The notes under the pieces were generated by a model. It was not told the origin of the DNA. It made no database searches and saw only the letters and a program-made list of their open reading frames with translations. Shown here one piece after another: positions 16,394-25,675 of a DNA stretch of 64,000 nt (positions within the stretch are counted from its first letter, which is position 1; each line of letters opens with the position of its first letter). Both the position numbers and the translations under genes were made by a program. The DNA is from Flavobacterium frigoritolerans (GTDB taxonomy: Bacteria > Bacteroidota > Bacteroidia > Flavobacteriales > Flavobacteriaceae): contig NZ_JAOZEV010000009.1 in the NCBI RefSeq assembly GCF_025847275.1, positions 1 to 64,000 on the forward strand. The letters are read 5' to 3'.

Positions 16394-19300
16394 TTTTTGG
16401 ATTTAATGAGGATATATAATGAATGCTTTCTTCGTCTTCGGGATCTAAAGAAACCGATTGTGTTGTTGCTTTTTCTTGCGCCCACGCAAAAATTAGTGGT
16501 AAAATTAATAGTACTGTAAAGGTCGAAAAGAATAATCCTCCGATAACAGCACGTCCTAATGGTGATACCTGATCGCCTCCTTCGCCATGACCAATTGCCA
16601 TAGGTAACATTCCGGCAATCATCGCGACTGATGTCATGATGATAGGGCGGAGACGCAATGCAGCAGCCTCACGAGCCGACTCTAATGCGTTGCCATTGTG
16701 TTTGCGTAATTGTTCGGCATTGGTAACCAATAAAACTGCATTGGCGATAGAAACCCCAACCGACATAATGATTCCCATATACGATTGTAAGTTTAAGGTC
16801 GAACCTGTTATTGTTAGCATTAATAAAGCTCCTAGTACTACTGCGGGAACTGTTGTTAAGATGACCAACGATACTTTGAACGATTGGAAATTTGCCGCCA
16901 ACATCAGGAAGATTACAAAAATAGCAACCAATAAACCTACTTGCAAACTGCTTAATGTTTCTACCAATACTTTACTCATACCTATTGGGGTAATGAACAA
17001 TCCACGAGGTAACTCTCCTAATGAATTTATGGTTGCCTCTACATCTTTTACTGCCGTTCCTAAATCGGTTTGGCTAATGTTTGCAGTAACAGTAATGTAA
17101 GGCATCGCACCTAAGTTGTCATTTTCGCCACTAACAAAACCGGGTGTAATTTTGGCAACATCGCTTAAAACTGGACGAAGCGAATTTTTTAGTACTGGAA
17201 TTTCTCCTATATCGGTTTTGCTTTTCATTTGATTCAACGGAACCTGAACCTGTACGTTATACGATAATCCAGCTCTTTCATCTACCCACATATTTTTTTC
17301 AGTATATCTGGATGAAGAGGTCGAAGCTACAAGTGATCTCGAAATATCATTCATATCTACGCCTAGTTCGGCAGCACGAGTTCTGTCAATATCGATATTC
17401 ATTGCAGGATAATGAATCGGCTGTCCAATTTGCACATCTCTGAAATAAGATATCTTCTTTAGTTTTTCGACTATTTGGTTGGCGTAAAGCTCATTTCTTT
17501 TTTTGTCTTTTCCTGCAATTCGTACTTCAATAGGAGTAGGCGAACCTTGACTTAAAACTTTATCGGTTAGTTCGATAGGTTCAAAAGAAAGCTTTACATC
17601 AGGAAGAATCTTTTTGATTCTAGCCCTAAATTCGTCTTTAAAATCATCCATATCGGTATGATACTCTTTTAAACTCACCTGAAAAACTGCTTCATGCGAA
17701 CCTGCCATGAATAAATAAATGGGGTTAATAGAGTACAATGCCGGGTGTTGTCCTACATATACTGAGGAAATCCCGATATGTTCCTTGCCAACCATTTTGT
17801 TTAATTCTTTTAGTACTAAAATCGCCTTTTCTTCGGTACGCTCTAAACGAGTTCCATCGGGAGCGCGCATTCTTAACTGAAACTGGCTTGAGTTTACTTT
17901 TGGGAAAACATCTTTTCCGATAAAGGTAATCAGTACAATTGCCAAGAAAGTAATTCCGAAAAGATAGGCGAGAGTAACTCCTTTTTTATGCGGAAACAGT
18001 CGATCTAATGTTTTCATAAATCGGATTCTGAATTTCTCAAAATGACTTATTTTTCCATCATTGTTAAAATCGTCTCTTTCGACCATTGCTTTTTTCTGAG
18101 TAATCAAATCTTTTTCTGACTCAGGTGTTAATCCGCAATCATTAAATTCGGCTTCGTCATCTGTAATTCCTGGTGCGTGTGCGTGTTTTGGGTGCGCTTT
18201 CATTAACCAGTTTGCCATAACAGGCACAAAAGTTTGTGATAGCAAAAACGAAATAACCATCGAGAATCCAATCGCTAATGCTAATGGTAAGAATAATGCT
18301 CCCGGAATTCCGACCATGGTAAATGCTGGTGCAAATACGGCAAGAATACAAAGCAGAATCAATAATTTAGGCAGTGCAATTTCCTGACAGGCATCCCAAA
18401 TGGCGAGTGCCTTGGGTTTTCCCATATCGAGATGCTGGTGAATGTTTTCGATTGTAACCGTACTTTCATCTACCAGAATTCCAATGGCAAGAGCCAATCC
18501 GCTTAATGACATTAAGTTGATGGTTTGTCCGAATAATTTCAAGAATAAAACGCCCGCGATAATCGAAATAGGAATGGTTAGGATTACGATTAAAGCAGCA
18601 CGTTTGTCGCCAAGGAATAGTAAAACCATTAATCCTGTTAATACAGCGCCAATGATTCCTTCGGTAATTAAACTCTTAACCGAATTGATTACATAAACCG
18701 ATTGGTCAAACTCGTATGATAATTTTACATCTTCGGGTAAGGTACTTTGTATTTTAGGCAGTTCGGATTTTAATTTCTGAACCACATCCCAAGTCGAAGC
18801 ATCTCCTGCTTTGGCAATACTAATATAAACCGAACGTTTTCCGTTTACCAAGGCATAACCTGCCGTAATATCGGCACCATCTTTTACGGTGGCAACATCA
18901 CCTAATTTTAAGTTTTGAACACTTCCTTTAAACAACGGAATGTTCTCAAAATCTTTAACTTCTTTAATCGTATTATTGGTTGGCGTAATATAATTTTTAT
19001 CGTCTATTCTCACATTTCCAGATGGAGCCGTTTGGTTGTTTATACGAATGGCTTCAACAATCTGATCGGGAGTCATACTATGCGAACGCAGCAAATCTGG
19101 ATCTACATTAACCTCGATTGTTCTTGGGCTTCCGCCAAAGGGTGCAGGAGATAATAAACCTGGAATCGAAGTAAATGAGGCACGTACATACACATTGGCT
19201 AAATCCTGTAATTCATTGTTGGAGCGTGTTTTACTACTCAAAACCAATTGTCCGATTGGTAATGACGAAGCATCAAAACGAATGATAAATGGCGGTTGTG

Positions 19301-19667
19301 TTCCGGGAGGAAATGCCGCTTGAATTCTGTTTGAAAGCGAACTCAATTCGGCAGCAGCCTGCGCCATATTTGTGTTTTCGTAATAGGTTAATTTCATAAT
19401 CATTAACCCCTGAATATTCTTAGTTTCTACCGATTTTACACCATTGGCAAAAGGCAAAATATTGACATAAGTCTTAGCAAAATAAGCTTCCATCTGATCG
19501 GGTGTGTAACCACCAAATGGATGTGCGATATAAATAACTGGCAAATTCATTTTCGGAAGTATATCTACCTTGATGTCCTTGATGGCACCAATTCCGAAGA
19601 AGAATAAACCTGCAACCATAACCAGTATGGAAATGGGTTTGCGAAGTGCAAAACGTATTAAATTCAT
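16383..19667 (-). CDS. RND efflux permease with an EF-hand-like cytoplasmic loop
   Basis: 1094 residues: twelve transmembrane helices and two large periplasmic loops, as in AcrB/CzcA proteins. The proton-relay motif in TM4 is ALAIGILVDESTVTIEN, with D400 and E401 in place of the Asp-Asp pair of AcrB. The central cytoplasmic loop (about 488-562) is long and acidic. It holds a perfect EF-hand calcium-loop pattern, DFNNDGKISHFE (533-544; D533, N535, D537, K539, S541, E544). The permease exports an unknown compound with the TolC and adaptor genes on either side: 12 bp after tolC, 11 bp overlap with the adaptor. The divergent LytS/LytTR pair probably regulates it. Confidence 0.93.
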   Translation of the reverse strand: MNLIRFALRKPISILVMVAGLFFFGIGAIKDIKVDILPKMNLPVIYIAHPFGGYTPDQMEAYFAKTYVNILPFANGVKSVETKNIQGLMIMKLTYYENTNMAQAAAELSSLSNRIQAAFPPGTQPPFIIRFDASSLPIGQLVLSSKTRSNNELQDLANVYVRASFTSIPGLLSPAPFGGSPRTIEVNVDPDLLRSHSMTPDQIVEAIRINNQTAPSGNVRIDDKNYITPTNNTIKEVKDFENIPLFKGSVQNLKLGDVATVKDGADITAGYALVNGKRSVYISIAKAGDASTWDVVQKLKSELPKIQSTLPEDVKLSYEFDQSVYVINSVKSLITEGIIGAVLTGLMVLLFLGDKRAALIVILTIPISIIAGVLFLKLFGQTINLMSLSGLALAIGILVDESTVTIENIHQHLDMGKPKALAIWDACQEIALPKLLILLCILAVFAPAFTMVGIPGALFLPLALAIGFSMVISFLLSQTFVPVMANWLMKAHPKHAHAPGITDDEAEFNDCGLTPESEKDLITQKKAMVERDDFNNDGKISHFEKFRIRFMKTLDRLFPHKKGVTLAYLFGITFLAIVLITFIGKDVFPKVNSSQFQLRMRAPDGTRLERTEEKAILVLKELNKMVGKEHIGISSVYVGQHPALYSINPIYLFMAGSHEAVFQVSLKEYHTDMDDFKDEFRARIKKILPDVKLSFEPIELTDKVLSQGSPTPIEVRIAGKDKKRNELYANQIVEKLKKISYFRDVQIGQPIHYPAMNIDIDRTRAAELGVDMNDISRSLVASTSSSRYTEKNMWVDERAGLSYNVQVQVPLNQMKSKTDIGEIPVLKNSLRPVLSDVAKITPGFVSGENDNLGAMPYITVTANISQTDLGTAVKDVEATINSLGELPRGLFITPIGMSKVLVETLSSLQVGLLVAIFVIFLMLAANFQSFKVSLVILTTVPAVVLGALLMLTITGSTLNLQSYMGIIMSVGVSIANAVLLVTNAEQLRKHNGNALESAREAAALRLRPIIMTSVAMIAGMLPMAIGHGEGGDQVSPLGRAVIGGLFFSTFTVLLILPLIFAWAQEKATTQSVSLDPEDEESIHYISSLNPKNAK

Positions 19668-19679
19668 TAGGATCTATAA

Positions 19680-21065
19680 TTAAAATTCATTTATAAATAA
19701 GTCAAAATTACCTGTGGCAGCAGCCTTGAGTAAGAAAGATTGCCAAACATTATTATTGACAATATCGCGGTCTATTTCGGCACGATTAAGCGTATATAGC
19801 GTTTGAGTAATATCGGTTAATGTGGTTAATCCGTTTTTGTATAAAGTTGATTTTTGTAAATAAGCCTGAGCAGCTGCATTAACCTGAATAGGTGCTTCGG
19901 CATAATTATCCATCGTGATTTTAATTTTCGCATCAGCAAGACTCAATTGCGCTTTAAGCTCGGTATCAATCTGGTTGTATTCATCTTGTAATCCTTGCGA
20001 AATAAATTTCTGAGCACTTACTTGTTTACTCACTCTAAATGGTGTTGTAAGATTCCAGCTAATACCAATTCCTACCAAATAATTGGTTCGGTCAGGACTA
20101 ATACCATCTATGTAATTTCGATTGAAAGCTGTTTGGTCAGTTGCATAATCGGAGTTAAATCCCGATGCTCTTGTTTGTAAAACGCCAAACATACTCATTG
20201 TTGGGTAATAGCTTCGTTTGTATAATTTAAGTTGTTGGTTGCTGTAATCAATTTTGGTTTTGTAGTATTGAAGTGCTGGATGTAAACTATCGTTAGATAC
20301 TGAAGGGTGTATCATTTCTCTAGGAATCTGACTCACAAATAAGGTATCTGGAACAAAATCCTGAGTAGGAACTCCCATTAAAATAACCAGTTTGCTATTT
20401 TGTTCTTTTACAAAATCTTTGGCTTGGTTTAAGGCAATTTTTGCACGTGATACTTCGGCTGTAGCCAATGTAGAATCTACGCCAGCCAATAATCCGTTTT
20501 TGACTCTTGCTACAGCTGTATTCTTGAAAACTACAGCGCGTGTTAAGTTTTTTTGCTGAGAAATTAATAAACGTTGGCTTGCCAGCAAATTAAGATAAGC
20601 AGCAGAGATTTTGATTTCCTGTTGAAATTTCTCTTGTTGCAAATCATTTTCACGACTTTTAACTTCAACTTTGGCAAGATTGATTTTTTGTTTGATTTTT
20701 CCGAAAGTAAAAAAATCCCAATTCATGTTAACCAGATACAATGCTCCAAACGAAGCGTTCCAGTTTTGTTCAGGCAATGCAGGACCAGAAGAAGCAGTTC
20801 CTAAACCATTAAAACCGTATAATGCACCATTTTGGCCATTTATGGTTCCATAGTCTTGTTGTGCCGATAAATTTAAATTGGGCAAATAATCCCGGTTTGC
20901 TTGTTTGAGCGTTTCTTTGGAGGCATTGGCATAATTGCTTTTTGCTTTAACACTACCATAATTTTCAAGACCTATTTTAATAGCATCTTTTAAAGATAGT
21001 GTTTGGGCAAAGGATGCCGAAACGGAAAACAATAAAAATAATAGCGTAATTTTTTTGAAATACAT
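19680..21065 (-). CDS. TolC-family outer membrane efflux protein
   Basis: 461 residues. The signal peptide MYFKKITLLFLLFSVSASFA is cleaved before QTLSL. Two outer-membrane-efflux repeats follow, with long coiled coils (for example NLAKVEVKSRENDLQQEKF) and the Ala/Leu-rich KISAAYLNLLASQRLL. It forms the trimeric outer-membrane exit duct. It is the first gene of the three-gene efflux operon, with the regulators LytS/LytTR divergent 164 bp away. Confidence 0.93.
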   Translation of the reverse strand: MYFKKITLLFLLFSVSASFAQTLSLKDAIKIGLENYGSVKAKSNYANASKETLKQANRDYLPNLNLSAQQDYGTINGQNGALYGFNGLGTASSGPALPEQNWNASFGALYLVNMNWDFFTFGKIKQKINLAKVEVKSRENDLQQEKFQQEIKISAAYLNLLASQRLLISQQKNLTRAVVFKNTAVARVKNGLLAGVDSTLATAEVSRAKIALNQAKDFVKEQNSKLVILMGVPTQDFVPDTLFVSQIPREMIHPSVSNDSLHPALQYYKTKIDYSNQQLKLYKRSYYPTMSMFGVLQTRASGFNSDYATDQTAFNRNYIDGISPDRTNYLVGIGISWNLTTPFRVSKQVSAQKFISQGLQDEYNQIDTELKAQLSLADAKIKITMDNYAEAPIQVNAAAQAYLQKSTLYKNGLTTLTDITQTLYTLNRAEIDRDIVNNNVWQSFLLKAAATGNFDLFINEF

Positions 21066-21091
21066 AAAACTCTAAGTAAGAAATTATGAAA

Positions 21092-21099
21092 CAAAAATA
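21092..21099 (-). promoter_or_regulatory. Candidate -7 box for efflux operon 1
   Basis: The minus strand reads TATTTTTG (TAnnTTTG), 26 bp upstream of the TolC start codon. I see no clear -33 TTTG partner, so the call is weak to moderate. Confidence 0.4.
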
Positions 21100-21229
21100 T
21101 TTTACTTGATCGGAAATAGCCTTTGTTAAATGATGTAATGCAATAGTAAATGACGAATTGAATTGGTCATTTATTGGCTATAAAAACTAAAAAAAAGTGG
21201 TTAATTTGTAAACTATTTAAGTATTAAAA

Positions 21230-22267
21230 ATGAATAAAAAAATCAGTAAGGTATTGGATAACAAATGGTGGCAAGAAATTGCAGTTATTGTCTTTTCGTT
21301 TACAATTTACACGTTAAAAAACGATTGGATGTTATTTAGTTCTGTGGCATCTATATTAATGGGCGTTTTTTTTTATTTGATTTTATACATGCATGCCCAA
21401 TTTAACCGTTTTTTTATACTTCCTATTTTATTTAATAAACAAAGACCATTAACATATATATTCTTGACTCTTTTGGGAGTATTCCTATTTTCGGTTGTTT
21501 TATACGAAATAACGACTTTGGGTATGTTTAACAAATGTCGTTTGTATCAAAATTCTCATCAACGAAGTTACGCCTTCCAATTAGCAAGTGTATTAGGGAC
21601 ATTGGTATGTATATTGAGTCCTATAATTGTTTTTAAATTCTACAGAATTCATAAAAAGCAAACAGACGAAACATTGTTGTTTAATCAGATGCAGCTTAAT
21701 GCGCTTAAAGGACAATTAAACCCTCACTTTTTATTTAATACTTTTAATACGCTTTACGGAATTAGTTTAGAATTTCCTGATCGGACACCCGATTTAATCA
21801 TGAAAGTGTCCCAATTAATGCGTTATCAATTAGAGAGTAATAATAAACAATGTGTATCATTAGAAGAAGAGCTTTCGTTTATTAATAGCTATATTCAATT
21901 AGAAAAAGAACGAGTAGGGTATCGCTGTGATATTACGTATGATTGCAAAATCGATAATGAAAATGCCTATAAAGTTTCACCAATGTTATTAATTGCTTTT
22001 ATAGAAAATGCATTTAAACACGGAACTTGTGCAATCGAAAACTGCTTTGTTCGTATTTTTATCACAGTCGAAAATGGGTTACTGCATCTTCATGTTATTA
22101 ATTCGATACCAACCAAAAAAACTAATGTAGTTTCGACAAAAATTGGATTGAAAAATACTATTGAAAGATTGAATCTAATTTATGGCAAAGAATATAAATT
22201 AGATATTCAGGATGATAATAATACGTATATCGTAGATTTAAAATTGCAACTCAAGAAGCTTGTATAA
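21230..22267 (+). CDS. LytS-type sensor histidine kinase
   Basis: 345 residues. Four hydrophobic segments span about 16-137. The His_kinase (PF06580) domain follows, with phospho-acceptor H166 in LKGQLNPHFLFNTFNTL (159-175). The ATP-binding N-box is LIAFIENAFKHG with N260, and a C-terminal GLKNTIERLNLIYG completes the G region. It is an inner-membrane sensor of unknown signal. Its partner LytTR regulator starts 1 bp after its stop codon. The pair is divergent from efflux operon 1, which it probably controls. Confidence 0.93.
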   Translation: MNKKISKVLDNKWWQEIAVIVFSFTIYTLKNDWMLFSSVASILMGVFFYLILYMHAQFNRFFILPILFNKQRPLTYIFLTLLGVFLFSVVLYEITTLGMFNKCRLYQNSHQRSYAFQLASVLGTLVCILSPIIVFKFYRIHKKQTDETLLFNQMQLNALKGQLNPHFLFNTFNTLYGISLEFPDRTPDLIMKVSQLMRYQLESNNKQCVSLEEELSFINSYIQLEKERVGYRCDITYDCKIDNENAYKVSPMLLIAFIENAFKHGTCAIENCFVRIFITVENGLLHLHVINSIPTKKTNVVSTKIGLKNTIERLNLIYGKEYKLDIQDDNNTYIVDLKLQLKKLV

Positions 22268-22268
22268 A

Positions 22269-22979
22269 ATGAAAGAGCCAAAAAAATGTATTATTGTTGA
22301 TGATGAGCCTGCTGCGCATTACGTTTTGGTGAATTATATTAAACAAAATCCACAGCTAGATTTAGTTTTTCAATGCTATAATGGCATTGAAGCTATGAAT
22401 TATCTTAGAGAGAATAAAGTTGATTTGATGTTTCTTGACATTAATATGCCCGAAATAACCGGAATAGAATTATTGAAAATTATTCCGATGCCACCAAAAA
22501 CAATCTTGACTACTGCTTACTCCGAATTTGCTTTAGAAAGTTATGATTATGGCGTTATCGATTATTTATTAAAGCCTATTTATTTTCCTAGGTTTTTAAA
22601 AGCAATTGACCGTTTTTTTTATGTCGAAAATATTCCAAACAAGGTTACCGGAACTGTTGCAAATTCAGTAAGTGTAAAAGTCGATGGACATTTTATAGAA
22701 CTAGAACTTGATACTTTTTTGTTTGCGCAAAGTTTTGGGAATTACGTAAAATTACATACTACCAAAAGAACTTATCTGGCATCTATTACAACTAGCGAAT
22801 TTGAAAAATGTCTTCCTGAATTGGGGTTTATGCGCATTCATAAATCATATATTGTTGCTTTGGATAAAATAGAAGCAACTGACAAGGATTTTGTTGTAAT
22901 AAAAAAAGAACGATTACCTATCGGAATTACTTATAAAAGAGAACTATCGGATCGATTGAAGAATAAAGTTTTTCTTTAA
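22269..22979 (+). CDS. LytTR-family response regulator
   Basis: 236 residues from the ATG at 22269. A TTG 9 bp upstream inside the kinase gene is a weaker start. The receiver domain has D11/D12, the phospho-acceptor D57 (VDLMFLDINMPEITG), Thr81/82 and K102 (YLLKPIYF). The LytTR DNA-binding domain starts near residue 130 (SVKVDGHFIELELD) and includes the RIHKSYIVALDKIEA helix-strand. The 1 bp gap from the kinase gene indicates coupling. The likely target is the divergent RND operon. Confidence 0.93.
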   Translation: MKEPKKCIIVDDEPAAHYVLVNYIKQNPQLDLVFQCYNGIEAMNYLRENKVDLMFLDINMPEITGIELLKIIPMPPKTILTTAYSEFALESYDYGVIDYLLKPIYFPRFLKAIDRFFYVENIPNKVTGTVANSVSVKVDGHFIELELDTFLFAQSFGNYVKLHTTKRTYLASITTSEFEKCLPELGFMRIHKSYIVALDKIEATDKDFVVIKKERLPIGITYKRELSDRLKNKVFL

Positions 22980-23011
22980 ATAATTGTATTGGTTATAATT
23001 CGTAAAAGTAT

Positions 23012-23150
23012 TTAACACATAGAAACATAGCTTTAAAATTATGATTTAAGATATTTTCATAAAATCATGATTTTTCCACATAGCGCTATGCGATTTATTT
23101 TGAGTGAAATGCCTTTTTTAGAATTATTAAACTATGTTTCTATGCATTAA
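23012..23150. repeat. Hairpin element family A, copy 1
   Basis: A 139 bp element with imperfect 19-bp ends, ttaacacatagaaacatag and its reverse complement (23132-23150, two mismatches). A short inner palindrome, cacatagcgctatgcg, lies near its middle. Related copies occur at 25502-25642 and 54852-54980. It fills the gap between the LytTR and DUF6526 genes. Confidence 0.7.
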
Positions 23151-23167
23151 GGGTTTAGTGTAATAAA

Positions 23168-23602
23168 TTATACTCTTTCGTAATCGCCCTTCCAATCGGT
23201 AATAGATTTTTTGATTGAATTTCCAGATAGATTTTCATCCAATGTTTTTTCGATTAGTATAAGGAGTTCTTTATCTGGGCTAAATCGTAATGCAAATATT
23301 TGTTCATCACTTAATTGGTCTTCAATAAGTTCAAGTCTTTCCCCTGTTAACGATAAATACCTATATCTAAGTTCTAGCTTTACAATTCGGTTTTGTAATG
23401 TTAATGCATAATGTTGGCGTAGCATGAATGCCAATCCAAATAAAACTACAAAAATTAGGCTAATAAAAATCCAGATTGCTGTATCATTTGATGTAAATGA
23501 AAAATAGATACTAATAATAAGTAAAATTGTTATGACAGGATAATATACAAAATGATGAGGCGGATAATACCGAACATGATTTTTATAGGATTGTGCTTCC
23601 AT
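23168..23602 (-). CDS. DUF6526 family membrane protein
   Basis: 144 residues. The N-terminus (MEAQSYKNHVRYYPPHHFVYYP) has the conserved NHxRYYPPHHFV signature of DUF6526. Two transmembrane helices (about 24-38 and 43-62) and a cytoplasmic tail rich in charged residues follow. The function of the family is unknown. It is a single gene, with hairpin element A upstream of its terminator side. Confidence 0.85.
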   Translation of the reverse strand: MEAQSYKNHVRYYPPHHFVYYPVITILLIISIYFSFTSNDTAIWIFISLIFVVLFGLAFMLRQHYALTLQNRIVKLELRYRYLSLTGERLELIEDQLSDEQIFALRFSPDKELLILIEKTLDENLSGNSIKKSITDWKGDYERV

Positions 23603-23683
23603 GTGAGTTAGTTTTTTTTAAAGGTAATCAAAACTGTAGTTTCTAAAATTTTATTTATCAATACGTTAAGATTTTAGAACAAA

Positions 23684-23724
23684 GAAAAACCTTCAAAATA
23701 AATCATTTTGAAGGTTTTGTTTTT
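23684..23724 (-). terminator. Terminator after cupin gene
   Basis: A strong stem AAAACCTTCAAAAT / ATTTTGAAGGTTTT (23686-23699 / 23705-23718). The minus strand continues with TTTTTC. It ends the DoxX-cupin transcript just after the cupin stop codon at 23731. Confidence 0.85.
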
Positions 23725-23730
23725 AGTTAC

Positions 23731-24075
23731 TTATTTTAATATTACAACTTCTTCTGGTACAACGAATAACATGGTACATCCATTTTTTGAAAATGCCGAA
23801 TGGGTACTTCCTGGGGGCATATACAAATAATCACCACTATTTAATTGGTCTGCGCCAAAACGGATATCACCTTCCAAAATATATATTTCTTCTCCAGCCG
23901 GATGAGAATGATTAGGGTAGGAGGCACCTGGATCAAATTTTAATAAAAAAGTTGGTGGTCTTTGTGTAGCATTGTCAAAGCGAAGAACTTTTACATAAAC
24001 ACCATCTGTTTTTATGCCTTCTTCTACTAGCGGTTTCCAGTTTATTTCGTTGCTTTTTGTGATTTGCTTTTTCAT
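23731..24075 (-). CDS. Cupin-domain protein
   Basis: 114 residues. It is a single cupin with motif 1, PNHSHPAGEEIYILEGD (54-70), which carries metal ligands His56, His58 and Glu62/63. The motif 2 histidine is THSAF at His92. It may be a small metal-dependent enzyme or anti-sigma-like sensor; the zinc-finger part of ChrR-type sensors is absent. It lies 17 bp after the DoxX gene and is probably cotranscribed with it. Confidence 0.87.
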   Translation of the reverse strand: MKKQITKSNEINWKPLVEEGIKTDGVYVKVLRFDNATQRPPTFLLKFDPGASYPNHSHPAGEEIYILEGDIRFGADQLNSGDYLYMPPGSTHSAFSKNGCTMLFVVPEEVVILK

Positions 24076-24092
24076 TTTGTGAATAGTTTAAA

Positions 24093-24527
24093 TTAGAGTT
24101 GATCTATGTTTTTAAGAAGTATTTCGTCAATGCTCCAACGATATTGAGGCATCGTAGCTAAAAGAAATGCAGCTGAGGCAAATACTAATACCGAATAATC
24201 TAATGGATCTTTGATGCCAAAAGAATAAGCCATCGCTAATGCAAACAATAATGTTAGGATTGCTGCTCCAGTTGCCGCCAATCGGGTTTTGTAACCTGCC
24301 AAAAGCATTAATGCCAATAGGGTTTCTAAGATGGTACTTAGTATTGCAATAATGGGGATACTATTTTTTGGAGCAAAAGAGTTTACTTTTTCAGTATAGG
24401 TTACAAAGTTTTGCCAGCCCGAAGAATATTCTCCCCATAAACCTAAACGGCTAAAAACTGCCGATAAAAAGCCAATTCCGAGCGAAATACGCAATAGTAG
24501 TGTTGCTGTGTCCTGATGTTTTTTCAT
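24093..24527 (-). CDS. DoxX-family membrane protein
   Basis: 144 residues, four hydrophobic helices, starting MKKHQDTATLLLRISLGIGF with the DoxX-type LLRISLGIGFLSAVF and a later LLAGYKTRLAATGAAIL segment. DoxX proteins are inner-membrane proteins implicated in redox stress and quinone chemistry. The exact role is unknown. It lies between an AraC regulator gene (87 bp upstream) and the cupin gene. Confidence 0.87.
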   Translation of the reverse strand: MKKHQDTATLLLRISLGIGFLSAVFSRLGLWGEYSSGWQNFVTYTEKVNSFAPKNSIPIIAILSTILETLLALMLLAGYKTRLAATGAAILTLLFALAMAYSFGIKDPLDYSVLVFASAAFLLATMPQYRWSIDEILLKNIDQL

Positions 24528-24614
24528 TTACTTAAATATTAGTAATTGTTAATCAGGACAAAGGTGCAATATGGTTATTCGCTAAAGAATAGAGAATATT
24601 GGAAAAAGCATGTA

Positions 24615-25409
24615 CTATTCGATCATGACCTTTTCTTTATATGATTTTGGAGCAATATTGGTGTGTTTTTTGAAAAAATTAGAGAAGTAAAAAGGATCGT
24701 TGAAGCCTAACATATAAGCAACTTCTTTTACTGATAATTTCTCGTAGGTAAAAAGACGTTTAGCTTCAGAAATGATTAGTCCGAAAATTACATGCTGTGC
24801 CGTTTTGTTGGTATGAAGTTTCGAGAGTTCATTTAGTTTTGATTCTGTAGTACCAAGTAATGAGGCAATATCGTTTACAGATAGATTTTTCTCGAAGTTT
24901 TTAAGTATCGTTTCCAGAAAGGCAAGGAATAAGGCATCGGGTTTATAAATTTCGTCACCACGATTTATTTTAGAACGATTTATCTCAATTAAAATTAACT
25001 CAATTCGGCTGTGTGTAGAAATTAGATATTGATAAGGAGTTTCTGTTAATTCCTTTTCGATTAATTGTAATTCTTGTAGTATGGATTCACTATTGTCCAC
25101 CGGAATAACTTCGTTCATTGCAAAGTGACAAAACAAACCATTATGAAAGATTAATTCGATGTCATTATCATTTTTACAGAAATAATCATAAGTAAATTCA
25201 AGAACAATTCCTTTTGCATTATCGATGTTTTTAAAATAATGAATTTGCCCTGAAGTGATGGTAAGAACAGTATTTTCTGTTAACACAAATTCATTTTCAT
25301 CTACAGAAATAGTTACCGAACCCGATGTACAAAAGATTAAAACATATTTTAAAATTCGTCTCGGTTTCTCTAAACCAATTGTCTTGTCAAAAGTTTTTAT
25401 GTCAATCAT
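24615..25409 (-). CDS. AraC-family transcriptional regulator
   Basis: 264 residues. The N-terminal cupin-like sensory domain (about 20-105; includes LTENTVLTITSGQIHYFKN) is followed by a C-terminal AraC HTH pair (LSVNDIASLLGTTESKLNEL, then SVKEVAYMLGFNDPFYFSNF). It ends KKHTNIAPKSYKE. It is upstream of the DoxX and cupin genes on the same strand, so it may control them or itself. A possible -7 box TATTTTTG lies at 25438-25445 on the minus strand. Confidence 0.92.
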   Translation of the reverse strand: MIDIKTFDKTIGLEKPRRILKYVLIFCTSGSVTISVDENEFVLTENTVLTITSGQIHYFKNIDNAKGIVLEFTYDYFCKNDNDIELIFHNGLFCHFAMNEVIPVDNSESILQELQLIEKELTETPYQYLISTHSRIELILIEINRSKINRGDEIYKPDALFLAFLETILKNFEKNLSVNDIASLLGTTESKLNELSKLHTNKTAQHVIFGLIISEAKRLFTYEKLSVKEVAYMLGFNDPFYFSNFFKKHTNIAPKSYKEKVMIE

Positions 25410-25501
25410 TTAGTAGTCTTATGGTTTTAAATTTAATCAAAAATAAAGAAAAGAATAATGAATTAAAATCATAAATCTAATTCGTTGGGTGTGATTATTA
25501 T

Positions 25502-25642
25502 GAACACATAGAAACATAGATTTTATAAATTAAAAAAAGGCGTTCGTTCCACTTATTTAAAATTAGCATAGCTGTCTATGTGAAAGAAATATATTTCTTT
25601 TTGTCTTCTTTTACCTAAAACAATTTATGTTTCTATGTGTTC
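25502..25642. repeat. Hairpin element family A, copy 2
   Basis: About 141 bp. The left end gaacacatagaaacatag is matched by the right end tatgtttctatgtgttc as a near-perfect reverse complement. The middle contains 'gcatagctgtctatgtg', another small palindrome. It sits between the AraC and YdeI genes. Confidence 0.72.
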
Positions 25643-25675
25643 ATTTTTTGCAGGCTTGCCCTAAATCAAAACTTA

